Positions 45,898-58,652 of a stretch of 64,000 nt of DNA are shown piece by piece. The translations under genes and the position numbers were made by a program. How positions within the stretch are numbered: position 1 is the first letter of the stretch; every line of letters begins with the position of its first letter. The stretch is from Plasmodium brasilianum (lineage: Eukaryota; Apicomplexa; Aconoidasida; Haemosporida; Plasmodiidae), in the NCBI RefSeq assembly GCF_023973825.1, contig NC_090127.1:1150001-1214000 (forward strand). Reading direction: 5' to 3'. The notes under the pieces were generated by a model. That model saw nothing but the letters and a program-made list of their open reading frames with translations. It made no database searches and was not told the origin of the DNA.

Positions 45898-46611
45898 TCA
45901 TCCTCTGAACCCACCTCTGCCACCTCTAAATACACCTCTGAATCCACCTCTTCCTCTATAACCACCATCTCTTCCACCTCTATATCCCCCTCTGCCACCC
46001 ATGGGCATACCTCCTGATCTAAAACCTCCTCTACCAAAAGCACCACCGTATCCTCTGACTCCTCTAAAACCACTTCTACCATCATACATCCTATCACCAA
46101 ATGGTCTGTACCCACCTCTTCTCATAAAACCACCCCCTCCTCCTCTACCTCCTCTAAAACCTCGAAAGAATCTTGGTCTAAATCCTCTACCCCTAAATGG
46201 TCTACTATTTACTATCTCTTCTGTTGTCATTTCTTTTACATATTTCTCATCTAAAGGTGGTTGATACCCAGCATCTTTTACATCTAATTGTTCTCTTGAT
46301 AATAATATATCAATAAAAGATACTGTTTTTTCCTGAACAACATGTTCATTGTTATCTTGTCCACTTACATACTGATCTGTTATTACGGTACTTCCACATC
46401 TGGTAATTTGATGTAAACCTTTAAACCTTCTTTTTATTATTTCTGCTAAGGTAACTGCTTTTCCTATTGCATTACCTGTAGCTTTTATTTTTAAACTCTT
46501 TTTATCTTCTTCTCCTAATATTTTTGCACCATAATTTACATAATTTGTCATCCTACCCGTTGATGTAATTCTCATCTCATCTTCGTCTATTGGTTCTCTA
46601 TCTTTCTTCAT
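45898..46611 (-). CDS. ALBA1: DNA/RNA-binding protein ALBA1
   Basis: A 237-residue Alba-domain protein. Residues about 15-105 form the Alba fold (RITSTGRMTNYVNYGAKIL; KIKATGNAIGKAVTLAEIIK; EKTVSFIDILLSREQL). Residues 137-237 are an RGG/RGR-rich tail (RPFRGRGFRPRFFRGFRGGR and repeats), which broadens RNA binding. In Plasmodium, Alba1 binds mRNA and telomeric/subtelomeric DNA and controls the timing of translation of invasion transcripts; this is knowledge of the family. The tail is G+C-richer than anything nearby and gives a Pro-rich shadow ORF on the plus strand. The start is ATG 46609-46611 after a T-rich template-strand leader; one exon. Confidence 0.95.
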   Translation of the reverse strand: MKKDREPIDEDEMRITSTGRMTNYVNYGAKILGEEDKKSLKIKATGNAIGKAVTLAEIIKRRFKGLHQITRCGSTVITDQYVSGQDNNEHVVQEKTVSFIDILLSREQLDVKDAGYQPPLDEKYVKEMTTEEIVNSRPFRGRGFRPRFFRGFRGGRGGGGGFMRRGGYRPFGDRMYDGRSGFRGVRGYGGAFGRGGFRSGGMPMGGRGGYRGGRDGGYRGRGGFRGVFRGGRGGFRG

Positions 46612-47021
46612 TTTGCTCTAACGTACACTTAAACTGTTCCTTTATATTAATTTTTCTAAAATTATTTTATTTTCAAATTATCTTTTCTTTTCTTTTTTTT
46701 TAATTATTTTTTTCTAAAATTATTATATTTAAAATTTTTTTTTTTTTTTAATTTATTTATTTATTTTTTTTTAAATAATTTCTTTGTTTTTTTTAAATTA
46801 TTATATTTTTAAAATTCTTTTTTTTTTTTATTATAAAGCTCTTCTTTTTTTTTTGTTCTTCTTTTTTCACTCTTTACATACTTTGTGAAACTAAATTGGC
46901 TCTAATGCAAACAAAAATACCTCTTCTAAATATTAGTCAAACGATTTAATACTTTTTCATGTATTTTATGGACACTTTAAACATGTAAAACTCAAAATAA
47001 TCGTCTTTATCACTCAGAATG

Positions 47022-47252
47022 TGCGTCTATCTTTGTATCTATCTTTGTATCTATCTTTGTATCTATCTTTGTATTTATCTTTGTATCTATCTTTGTATCT
47101 ATCTTTGTATCTATCTTTGTATCTATCTTTGTATCTATCTTTGTATCTATCTTTGTATCTATCTTTGTATCTATCTTTGTATCTATCTTTGTATCTATCT
47201 TTGTATCTATCTTTGTATCTATCTTTGTATCTATCTGTATATCTATCTGTGT
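47022..47252. repeat. 12-bp TATCTTTGTATC minisatellite, about 19 copies
   Basis: Almost perfect copies in the upstream region of ALBA1. On the minus strand this is GATACAAAGATA, giving a Tyr-Lys-Asp-Arg ORF; rejected as a gene. Confidence 0.95.
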
Positions 47253-47872
47253 ATTTATCTACATATATATGCACATATACGTATAAAACTCTTCTTTTTA
47301 ATTTTATTCTCCAGTGAGGCAATTAAAACTCTCTGAAAGCAATAAAAAGTTAAAAGCATAGTATTGCGTATATGCACACGTATATATATATTTACATGTG
47401 CATCATTCTATATATACACATATATATACATTGTATTCACATCTGGGCAAATTAATTAAAAATGCGAAATAAAACTACGATTAACGTGGAAAGGTGGGGA
47501 AGGGGGGAGGTTAGAAATGGTATATTAATTAAATATTACAACACTCACATATATACATATATACATACATATATACATGCATACGTACGTATATTCGTAC
47601 GTGCACACATACGTACATGTATGTGTTAATTTTCATCTCTTTGTACCTTACTTTTATTTTCAAGATTTACTATTTTCTGTTCCAATTTTTTATTTTATTA
47701 TTTTTATTTTAACATTGTATGTTTTCTATCACAATATTCATGTTCCTACAAAAATTGAATGGGGCGAACAAATGAGCACAAAATGATGAAAGAGGACACA
47801 AAGTAGCAAAAATGGGGAAAAATGGAAAAAATGGAAGAAATTGAAAAAATAAGAAATATTAAAAAAAAATGG

Positions 47873-48040
47873 GAAAAGTTAAAATAAATGGGAAAAGTTA
47901 AAATAAATGGGAAAACTTAAAATAAATAGGAAAAGTTAAAATAAATAGGAAAAGTTAAAATAAATAGGAAAAGTTAAAATAAATAGGAAAAGTTAAAATA
48001 AATAGGAAAAGTTAAAATAAATAGGAAAAGTTAAAAATAT
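47873..48040. repeat. 19-bp AAAAGTTAAAATAAATAGG minisatellite, about nine copies
   Basis: Left-hand copies end in ATGGG and right-hand copies in ATAGG, so one point variant has spread through part of the array. Confidence 0.9.
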
Positions 48041-48404
48041 TTGGAAAAACGTTAGCAAAATGTATAGAACATCTACGAATCGTTCTTTACATGTCCATAT
48101 AAACATAGATGTATAATGAAGTCTCCCCTATATATAGAAGGTATACAACTTAAAAAAAATAATAATAAACAAATTAGACTTAAATGAAAGATACAAAGCT
48201 ACACCGCTACAACGCTACGTTTGTTCATGCTCGCCTTATTTGCTTTCACATAATACTACATCAAGATGGTACACATATGCATATAATTCGTACGTAAATA
48301 TTTTTAACTTTTATCTTGAAATTACAAAAGTTAATTATTTGTTCATTATGGAATTTTTTTTTTTTTAATATAACTTAAAAATTGAAGGGGAAAAAAATAC
48401 ACAC

Positions 48405-48459
<55 letters not shown>

Positions 48460-48766
48460 ATCACGCATATATAAAAAATTAATATATTTAATAAAACAAA
48501 GATAACTAACGCAATAACGTATTCAAGCGCTAAGGCAATATTCGTAGCACATACTGAGTAATTTGTACATATAAATGCGCTTAAATAACCTCGCCATATA
48601 AATCAGCTAAATAATACAAAAGCTGACTTATAATATATCTAATAGGGGGAAAAACACACATACATGTATACATACAAATATGCATATATATATACATACG
48701 TATATATGTGCATTAACACAAGATCATAATAATACATAAATCACTCAACAACATAAATAATGTAAC

Positions 48767-48800
<34 letters not shown>

Positions 48801-49996
48801 TATATAATTGTAAAAACTAGCAAACATTTACTTTCATGTAAATGCACAAAATATGTCTAAACAAAAAAAAAAATGTAGAATAATCTTTATTCTAAAATTT
48901 TCTGGCGTAAAAATATTCTGTAACACCTTTCATTTTTTTCAGATGTGTATGCAAAATAAAGATATATAAAATAGCTATTCAAAAAAAAAAAAAAAAAAAA
49001 AAAAAAATTCTTATTAAGTTTTGTTTTATCTGTTCTGGTACGCATAATGTTGTATAATTTAATACAACAATTGTAACTGCTTAAATACAATACAACACGA
49101 TGACTTACAATAAAGCTTGCAAAAAAAAAAAAAGTATATATTCAAAAATTAGTATATACAATAAAGCGTACATACAAAAAGGGGAATGTACATAAAGGGG
49201 TAAATACAACAAGGTATATAAGCAAAAATGCGTATATTCATTTACAAAGAGGCGTATAAGCAAAAAGGGATATACACAAAGAGGCGTATAAACAAAAGCA
49301 TGAACGTAGAAAAAAAGCTGTTACGAACTGATAATATAAAAACGAACAAAATGGAAACAAGTTAAAAAACACATGTAGTTATATACATATGAACATATAC
49401 ATACAAACATAGGATTATATACAAATATGTACAATTCGTATTTTATGTTAATATTTCTTTATAAAAAATATATTATATACATATATAAAAATATATATTA
49501 TATACAAGAATATAAATACTTTTATACAATACCTGCTAACTTCAAAGTTTTTACTTTTCTTCAAAGACCATGGTTCGCTTATTTTTTAACTTCCTCTTGT
49601 TTTCTTCTTTTTGTGTATTTTAATTTTTTATTTTTTCTTTTTACTCTTTAATTTTTTTTTTTTTTTTTTAATATTTAATTTTTTTTTTTTATTGCGTCAT
49701 GGTTTTGTGAACGTCATAATTTGATTTTTTTTTTTTTTTTTTTTTTATAATGCAAGCTAATATTAGGGTGTAAGTTTTATCATCAACCACCTTTATACAG
49801 TTCTTTATTAATTTTTTTTTTTTTTTTTTTATTTATATATGTAGATAGTATTACAATAAGTTAACTGATGAAGGTGCTCTGGTTAAAATAGGTAAAAGTG
49901 CATTTGTATGATGCTTTACATATATATTATATATATATGCATTACAATTAAAAGGGAATCTTAAATAACGGGTATATATATATATATTATATATAT

Positions 49997-50031
<35 letters not shown>

Positions 50032-50777
50032 ATGTATGTTATATTTATATTTAAACATAATACATACAAGTACGTAATTTGTATTTATAATTATGTGTAC
50101 TTACAATATAGTAATGGTGAAAACCTCGCAGCGTTCATACTTTTTTCGAGTGATACATTATGAGCTTTATTTTTTTGTGCTATTGATATTTCCCTTTATT
50201 TTTATTTTTACTTTTCCTATCCTTTCCTTTTCTTTTTTTTTTCCTTTTTCTTTTACTTTTTTTTTTTTTTCTTTTTCACATTCCACATTTCACTTTTTCA
50301 GCGTAGCATTGTGTATACATAAAAAAAATATTAAGTCTCTAATTCAAATAAAAAGTAAAAAAATATATTAAAGCATTTATTTCTGCAGCTTTGTTAGGAG
50401 CATCTTATATTACACAAATTGTTTTATGTATTCTGACTTGACCGATTTTGTTATAGAAGTTATGTTATATTATTTTTTTTTTTTTTCGAACGGCTCTCTC
50501 AAAAATAAATAGAACTGAACAAACATAATTGTTACAGTTTATATAAATAACACCAGACAAAATAGGCAAAATTAGGAAAATAAGAAAAATAAATAAAATA
50601 AACGTTATGTAAAATGGATGTACCATTTAAATTATTTCCTATGGTATTATGATGATATGTTTTTATTTTTTTGATATTTTTATCTAGTTTGCATTATGTA
50701 CAGAAACAAAATAGGGCTACGTTGTAGCAAAATTTTCTTTTATTTTTGTTAAGTTCACTATATGACACTATAAGTAT

Positions 50778-50848
<71 letters not shown>

Positions 50849-51620
50849 GTTATATCAATTACGTAAACTAGAGTGTATACTTATATATACATACGTACGT
50901 GTGTAGTTAAAACATGGATCCCTAGGAATTTAAGAAAATTACGTAAACTGCATTTAAGGGGAAACGAACGTGTACAATTGCATGCACACATGTATATATG
51001 TTTATTTATATATACATTGCCATATTTATAAACTTTTCTTTTTTTTTTACGCTTTAATGTGGTTTATACCATAAAATAGCGTAACCCTCCCCTCCTTTTT
51101 TGTTAAGGTTACATAACAAAGGGAGATTTTCAGTTACTGCCTTTTTGCGAGGCTGTGTTTATCCGCTTGTTTATTTATATATAATTATCTATCATTATTT
51201 TTTCTATTTACGTATTTACGTATTTACGTATTTACTTATTTATTTATTTATTTATTAATATATTTATTTTGTTTTTTTTTTGAAGTTGGCACCTTTTAAA
51301 GTTATGTATTTTTTTTTAAATAAATCGCATTTTTGTTCTTTTTGTTTATATATATATAAATATAGTGTTATCCATTTTGTTAAAAAATATTTTGTTCAAG
51401 TAATATTAATGATAATAATGAAGAATTAGAACAACATTGAAGAATGAAATAGAATAATTTTATTTTATTCCAATTTATTGTGCTATTCGTCGTATATCAT
51501 TTACATATTTATTCTTTTTCAATATATATATATGTATTTATATGGAAATGCTTGTACATTGAGTTCGTTGCTTGCGATATTCGCCTGACCATGTACATAA
51601 ATTTCTGATTAATTTTAAAA

Positions 51621-52788
51621 ATGGTGAAAAAGGACAACATATGGATTTTGTGTAAATTCTATTGTAAAGAAAATGAAGGAATGTTAAATAAAAAACAGGA
51701 AGATGATATTTTCAAAATTTTAGAAAATTCCAACACACCATTATCTATTTTAATTAAAGAAGTAAATTTTCATTTTACATAATTTGCTCTTCTGTACATA
51801 CGTAGACAAAATAATTACTAGCTCATATACATACATACATATACATTCATACATAAATATATATTTGTACATATATATTTGTATGTATGTTTGTCAGTAC
51901 GTTCAACTTATTTGCTTGAATTGAAAACCTTTTTTTGTAAATCGAAAACTAAACCTTTGTAGGAATTTGATAAGAAAGCTACAATACTGTACGGGAAAAT
52001 ATTTAAAAGCATACTTTTTTCTCGCTTTTTCGGTAAAAAAAAAAAAAAAAGATACATAAAATATGAACAATTAAGCAAATGAGCAAAAAAAAAGAGCAAA
52101 TGAACACAACACCACTCCCGAAATTTTTCTCCTTTTCCCGTAGTTACTTTTGCAAATTTGAAACTTCGGCTATTCATTATCCGAACTAGCAATGTGAGTA
52201 CATTTTTTAATTGAATAAAATTTTTGAAAACATTTGTATATCCATATATATTTTTATTTATTTATTTATTTATTTATTTACTTATTCATTTTATTTTTTC
52301 AAAAGTTCAATGTAATCGAAATCCACAACATATACGGTTTACCTTTTCAGAAATACAAAAGAGAAGTTTCCCTGTTATCGCAATTTGTAACCCTATGTGG
52401 TAGTAACTTGAGTGTCCAAGTATTATACATAGGAGGTAATATGCTAGTAGCGCATATATACATGTGTGTATAAATATTTGTACAGTTATATATACACATA
52501 ATGAATTCATCCGATTTGTGTGCACATGTGCATATTAACTTGATACATATTGTATGTACACCTCATTTGTATAAACACAAGAAGGTGAATTTACAAAAAA
52601 TTAATATTTTTTATTTTTTATTCCTTTTTAGTGCTTTTTATTCGTTTTTATTTTATTTTATTTTTTTTTTTTTTACAGTAACACTGTGCAAATGTAAAAG
52701 ATTTTTAAGAGACCTATTTATTAGGTTAAAAATTGAAGATAACATTCCAACCATTTTGAAGTATAACAACTTTCCTCATTTTTTATGA
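51621..52788 (+). CDS. Five-exon Plasmodium protein of unknown function (166 aa)
   Basis: Exons 51621-51761, 51963-52032, 52144-52193, 52306-52435 and 52679-52788. All have GT-AG borders with matching phases (0,1,0,1) and pyrimidine-rich acceptors; the model encodes 166 residues. It begins MVKKDNIWILCKFYCKENEG. Middle exons read as an alpha/beta mix (RLFIIRTSN; NVIEIHNIYGLPFQKYKREV; LLSQFVTLCGSNLSVQVLYI). No signal peptide is seen, and I cannot assign a family. The 3' end is uncertain: further exon-like segments lie at 52981-53064 and 53212-53261, so the last exon may be alternative or wrongly chosen. Individual exons are too short to show as long ORFs. Confidence 0.65.
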
Positions 52789-53768
52789 TCATAGGGTTGC
52801 ATGTGTTTTTATGGAGCCATAAGAAAAATTTTGTTTCATTTTAGAATTCCATTATTTTACGATAGTATGTTATGCTATATTATGCTGCAATAGGCAATTC
52901 TACAGCTATACTGCTGCACTGCTATAACTTCATATAGTGGTGTTCCCATACAGCTATGCCTTCTTTTTATGTCTTTTTAGGGAATTGGAAAATTGTCCAT
53001 AATTTTGCGCAAGAAGGAGTTTGACTTATTCTGCAAAACTAACTTTTTATGTTGCTCATATTGAAATAAATATAAAGTTTTCTGTTAAATTTCTCTACGT
53101 ATGTGTTCATACTAAGTCTAAATATTATTATATTACGTACATTTATTTATATTTATTATGCCATATTATTTTTTCTTTTTTTCGCGCTTTCCCATTTACT
53201 GCATATACCAGATAAGTACTATGTGACAGCAGTTACAGAAATGACGCTTTTTTTATTTTAAAAATTTTGCGTTATATTATTAATTTTATTTCTGAAATAA
53301 GAATGCAGTTTTTTTTTTTTTTGCATGTGCTTATAATTTATATAAATTTTTTTTTTTTTTTTTAATAATCAAAAATAGGCTCGTAATATGCATAGTGTAT
53401 TATATATGCACATCTGTACATACATACGTACATGCTTATATATATACACATGTACATAAGTTTACGTTTGTCTTTTTTGTTTCCGTTGAACTAGCATTCT
53501 TTTGGTAAAGTGAAAAATAAAAAAAATAAAAAAAAAAAAAAAAAGCTTCAAAAATTACATGATCACATGTACACAATATTTAAAAAAAAAAAACTTTCAA
53601 GTGAACAACTGTATTACTACATATACTCTTATTTTCATTTCGGCAGAAAAAAGATTTTCGAGTATATGTAAAAAGTATTATATATCAGATGATAAAACTG
53701 TTCTCTTGTGATATTCGTTTTTTGGCTTATTCCCTTTTTAGTTAATCGCCCTCCCCTATTGGTCCACT
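52789..53768. other. Convergent spacer with exon-like segments
   Basis: The 3' flanks of the five-exon gene and RPL13. After GTCTTTTTAG, 52981-53064 is open (GIGKLSIILRKKEFDLF...). After ACTGCATATACCAG, 53212-53261 is open (KYYVTAVTEMTLFLF then stop). These may be extra or alternative 3' exons of the upstream gene. The rest is poly-A/T. Confidence 0.45.
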
Positions 53769-54687
53769 TCAACTATCCTTTGATTTTCTCTTTATATCTT
53801 TTTTTTGTTGTTGTTTGTTCTTTCTTCTCTCTGACAATTTAGCTTTTCGTAATGTTTTATATGCTAAGAATGTTTTATCTATCTTAGACACTTCCATCGC
53901 TTCGTAGTAAGGTGTGGTGTTTCTTTCATTCTTAAATATACTACGTAGTTGTTTCTTAGTCCTTAATTCTTTAATAAGTTTCTTGTCCGAATCAGCTGGA
54001 ATTCCACCAATACCCTTTTTACATTTATTTCTTTTTAATGGAATCATAACTAAATGCTTTTTATATTTTTCCAACCTTTCTATATTTCTCTTCAATGTTT
54101 CTTCGCATCTGTTTTTTCTTCTCTTGTCAACACAAATGCCTATACTTCTTGCTGCAAGAGGGTTTAACTTAGCTCCCTAACAACGAGCATAAAGATAGAT
54201 CAAGCGTTCATATGTAAAAATCATTTTTGTTCACAATGACAAAGAATACCATGATGGGAAGAAACAAAAATTCAAGAAATGGAGAAGGTCTTCTTTTAAT
54301 ATTCATTTGTAAATTAAAGAACGAAAAAAATGATTCAAAATGACAAAAATAATGGTATCAAATAAAGGAAAACAATATATCACATTTACACACACCATTA
54401 TATAGTGCATATACACATAAAACTATATTTTGGTGCATTTTGTATACCTTTAATTCTTCAAGGGTAAAACCTCTTCCTAGTCTTGATCTGAAATTGTACC
54501 TCTGAGTTGGACATTGAACTATGGGGTGTAATTTTTCTATTGGTTTCCCTCCACTTTCTCTTCTCTTTTTTGCTCTTAATAATCTTCTTTTTTTTTTTTT
54601 TATGTTTTTACTAAAATTTACTCTTACATACCTCTGCCACCATTTGTGTAAATGCACATTAGGCAATACATTGTTATGTGACACCAT
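53769..54687 (-). CDS. RPL13: 60S ribosomal protein L13 (eL13)
   Basis: Two exons, 54687-54448 and 54176-53769, joined in phase 0 across a 271-nt intron (TTAAAG|GTATAC ... GTTAG|GGAGCT). The 215-residue product is a complete eL13 of the usual length. It starts [20 protein letters not shown], close to the eukaryotic NNMIPNGHFHKDWQ pattern, has the basic [12 protein letters not shown] segment, then the [20 protein letters not shown] signature, and in exon 2 [18 protein letters not shown]. It is a structural protein of the cytosolic large subunit. RPS16 lies 1.9 kb away, divergently. Confidence 0.95.
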
Positions 54688-54987
54688 TGTGTATAATTAA
54701 AAGAAAAAAAAATTAAAAATGTACTAAAGTGGGAGGCTATGACGAAAAAAAAGAAAAATAAATGATATTATGAAATATAAGGAAATATAAAAAAAAATAT
54801 ATTAAATATTTATGTCTGCTAATGAAAAAGAAAAAAAAATTATTCCATGTTCAGGTAAATACATTTGCAGTTTTCTATTCAGCATATACATACACGTATA
54901 TTCGCAAAATTTTGGAAATTGCACAAAATTTTTTTTTTCTCTGTACTTAATACATATATATGTACATATACACATATATACACATAC

Positions 54988-55033
<46 letters not shown>

Positions 55034-55677
55034 GTATCTATATCTATTTATATAAATATTGCCTATACATCCCTCCATACAGAAGCTTGAATATGTACCA
55101 TTCATATATTCATACTTCCTCTTCTTTGTTTATTATAATGTTAACATTTAAGTGTTTCTCATTTATCATGAAACATTAATTATACATTACATATTCTCAT
55201 TACATCTTAAAAATTATATACGTTCACACATACATATATGCATACATATGCTTCACAAATGTTTAAATATATATATTTTGTCCCTCCTTTATTTTTATCT
55301 TTTTACTTTTTAATTCTTTTTTATTTTATTTTTTTCTTTGTTGTCATGTATACTCTTACCCTTCTATGTATTACTTCCTTATGTAGTAGTAACATATACA
55401 GTAGTATTGTAAAAAGTGAAAGTTCAAGAATATTTTTTACAAGTAATTAAATTAAAACAAATTGGCGAAGATAATAAAAAAAAAAAAAAATACAAAAAAA
55501 AATAAAAAACTAAAAAATATTTTTAATTGTGCTCATTGTTGTGCATACGGTAATAATATATTATTGTATATATGTGCTAATAACGTACGCTTATTATGGA
55601 GTGTATATTGGTATGTATACGTAAACGAATAAATCATATATAAGTATATATAAATATATATATAATAAATAATATAT

Positions 55678-55727
<50 letters not shown>

Positions 55728-55749
55728 ATATGTACAGTAATATGTACGT

Positions 55750-55782
<33 letters not shown>

Positions 55783-56594
55783 GGCGAAAATTTGCTGTTA
55801 TTTTTACTAATGCTCCTTTTTTTAAGTGATTAAAGGGGGCATAGATTTTATTACAGCTCAAGTGATAAAAGAATAGAAAAAGAAAATAATACTTCCACGT
55901 ATTACATTTCGTTTTACGTTAGTATATATTATCTAAGTTGAAGAAAAATGAGAAAAAAAAAAAAAAAAATTAAAGCTAAAATTAACTATATATCACATAG
56001 TTCATAGTTTGTGTATGTTTCTATAAAGTGTATAAAGTATTATTTATTTTTTTTTTTGTTAACTTAAAATTTTTTAGGGCATACATATATAAGTGGAATT
56101 AAGTTGCTTTCATACTTGAAATCTTTACTTTCTTAATTTAAAAGGAAAATTAACAAAATAAAAGGCACATACGTACATACATAATACATACATATATGTA
56201 TATGTATATGTAATTTACATTATAATATATATGTAATGTAATACATGATACTATACATATGTATGTATTAATTTTTAAAATTAATTCTTCTAATGAGCGA
56301 GTGCTTTTCATTTCATATACCAGTTGTACTGCCATAAACCAAAAATTTTGAGGTAATAAGAACAAGAAAATAAAGTTTACATTGTTAGCTATTATAGTAT
56401 GTGCATATGTATGTATCGCTTAAACAGTTGTGAAACATTTTTTTTTTTTTTTTTTATTGGAATGCTTGTTTAATTGTAATTTAAGGAGTTGCAACATAAT
56501 TAATGAATTCAAATTTTAAATTAAATTATTTTAAAGTATTTAAATTATTGAAAGTATATTATCAACGTTTTTCTTTTTATATAGATAAATAAAA
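54688..56594. other. Divergent spacer between RPL13 and RPS16
   Basis: Both ribosomal-protein promoters should lie here. It contains (TA)n at 54985-55030 and 55660-55730, a T30 run (55751-55780), a T19 run before 56456 and several A-runs. No gene or snoRNA signature (C/D or H/ACA boxes in register) could be identified. Confidence 0.55.
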
Positions 56595-57584
56595 ATGACA
56601 ACAAAAGTAAAGAGAGTTCAAACATTCGGAAAAAAGGTAATACAAAAAAAAAAAAAAAATAAATTGAAGTGTATGTGTTGTATTAGTTCTTCAAAATAGT
56701 TTTATTTAATAATTTTATTATATACATATACACACTTATGTAAACATACGTATATACTTACATATTTGTTATTATATCGTTCCATAAATATTTTCCATTT
56801 GGACAAACACATTATTGGGTATAATTAGCATATACTAATCATCGTATACATATATAGACGTATATATGAGTTTATAATGCTTGTACCACATATGAATAAA
56901 ACATGTTTGTAATTTCAACACAAAAAAAAAAAAAAAAAAAAAAAAAAAAGTGGATATCAAAGGAAGGGTGTTATTTTCCATGCGTACCTGAACAAGCAAT
57001 AATATTTTTACCTTTTGTTAATATAAAAATACACACAGATAAAGTATATATATGCATTTTTGAAATTAAATAAATATCCTTTTTTTTTTTTTTTTTTTGC
57101 AACAATACATTGTTGCTCTTTCGATATGTATTTCAAATGATATGTTCTCATTTTTGTGTACTCATTTTTTTTTTTGCTTATTTTTTCTCAGAAAACGGCC
57201 GTTGCAGTAGCGACAGTTACAAATGGAAAGGGACTGATAAAATTAAATGGAAAGAACATCGATTTAGTGGAACCGTACATTTTGAGAACAAAAGTTTATG
57301 AGCCCCTATGGTTGATAGGAGCAGCTAAATTAAAAAATTTAGATATACGCATAAGGGTTAAGGGAGGAGGTCAAACGGCACAAATTTACGCAATAAGACA
57401 AGCCATTGGCAAAGGAATAATATCATACTATCAAAAATATGTGGACGAGTCAACAAAAAAAGAATTAAAGGATATATTGTTAAGATATGACAGAACGTTA
57501 CTCGTAGGAGATACAAGAAGATGTGAACCTAAGAAGTTTGGTGGAAAGGGAGCGCGTGCCAGATACCAGAAATCATACAGATAG
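56595..57584 (+). CDS. RPS16: 40S ribosomal protein S16 (uS9)
   Basis: Two exons: a 42-nt first exon (56595-56636, [14 protein letters not shown]) and 57192-57584, joined in phase 0 over a 555-nt intron (AAG|GTAATA ... TTTCTCAG|AAA). The product has 144 residues, the usual eukaryotic length. Diagnostic segments are [20 protein letters not shown] near the start, [20 protein letters not shown] in the middle, the [20 protein letters not shown] block and the terminal KSYR, whose C-terminal arginine reaches the decoding centre. The intron carries an A29 run near 56921-56949 and a T18 run. Confidence 0.96.
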
Positions 57585-58652
57585 TTTTTTTATTTTGTTT
57601 TTTCTCTCTTTTTCTCTCTTTTTCTCTTTTTTTCTCTCTTTTTCTCTTTTTTTCTCCTTTTTTCTATTTTTTTTTTTCTTTTAAAAATATTGCACGAATG
57701 AATGTTGTAAAGGTGGTAATGCATTGTACATACGTGCGTATGTGAGCATTTATGTGTTTGTGCACTTACATATGTGTGCACTTACATATGTGCGCATTTA
57801 CGTATGTATGTGTATAAATACTATCATTGATGCCTATCCCTTTTTATTCATATAAAATAAATCAAAACGGATGGCGTTTAATATGCAGTGTATGCAGCAT
57901 TTTATAGCAGTCTTTTCTAAGCACATTTTATATGCTTATAGTACGTATGTGGGCGTATAAATATATTCTTGCATATATATATACACATACATGTGAACAA
58001 CCTCTTTTTAATTTTATGTGCACATACAAGTATCTCTCGGTGTGCATATTTATTTCTACTAAAAAGGAAACGGAAGTCCCCCATATTTTTGATATTTAAT
58101 GTAATTGTATGTTTCAGTTAGAGAAAAAAAGAAATTAAGAAGTAATTACGAAATTAAGCAATTGTGAACTTAATTATAAAATTATGAATAAGACATGAAA
58201 GTATTAAATTGCTAAATTAACAACATCAAAAAAAAAAAAAGCCATTTATCAACAAAAAAAAAAAAGCCATTTATCAACAAAAAAAAAAAAAGCCATTTAA
58301 CACACACAGAAAAAGGCGTTTTATAATTAACTAGATAAAACTCAGATGTGATAGCAACGCTGTGATAATTCATATGCTAGTCCAAAAAAATGCGGCTTCC
58401 AGCAAAACAGGTAATGCACATAATTTATATGCATAAACAAAAATCAAGCACACAAAAAAATTAAAGAGAAAGGGGAAATAAAGAAATGGGGTAGTAACAA
58501 AAGGAACGACCTTATTCAGCGCTTCTTCCATCCTTTCGTTTTCTTCCATTTTTCCCGTTTTTTCCCATTTTTCCTTTTCTTCCTCCTTTTTGTTGAGATG
58601 CTAGCTTACCATAATGCGCGTACATATATCGAGCATTCCTCTTTCGAAGCAT
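57585..58652. other. Convergent spacer
   Basis: The 3' flanks of RPS16 and GDP-mannose dehydratase. It contains a TTTTTCTC pyrimidine repeat (57595-57675), a GTGCACTTACATATGTGTGC duplication near 57760-57790, and three copies of a 28-bp CAAAAAAAAAAAAGCCATTTA-type unit (58225-58300). No gene is seen. Confidence 0.6.

Larger units (their letters stand above)
46612..51620. other. 5-kb divergent intergenic spacer
   Basis: The upstream flanks of ALBA1 (-) and of the five-exon gene (+). It contains poly-T/A blocks (46620-46860), the 12-bp and 19-bp arrays below, a G-rich run at 47493-47510, many (AT)n tracts (48415-48450, 48770-48805, 49980-50030, 50775-50850) and T-runs. I see no convincing ORF. 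Its length is unusual for the window, so unannotated transcripts are possible. Confidence 0.5.

Noticed and set aside
46001..46264. Pro/Leu-rich plus ORF over ALBA1
   Set aside because: It is the complement of the RGG tail, a known shadow effect of Gly/Arg codons.
47014..47322. Tyr-Lys-Asp-Arg repeat ORF on the minus strand
   Set aside because: It is encoded entirely by the 12-bp array, with no non-repeat coding sequence attached.
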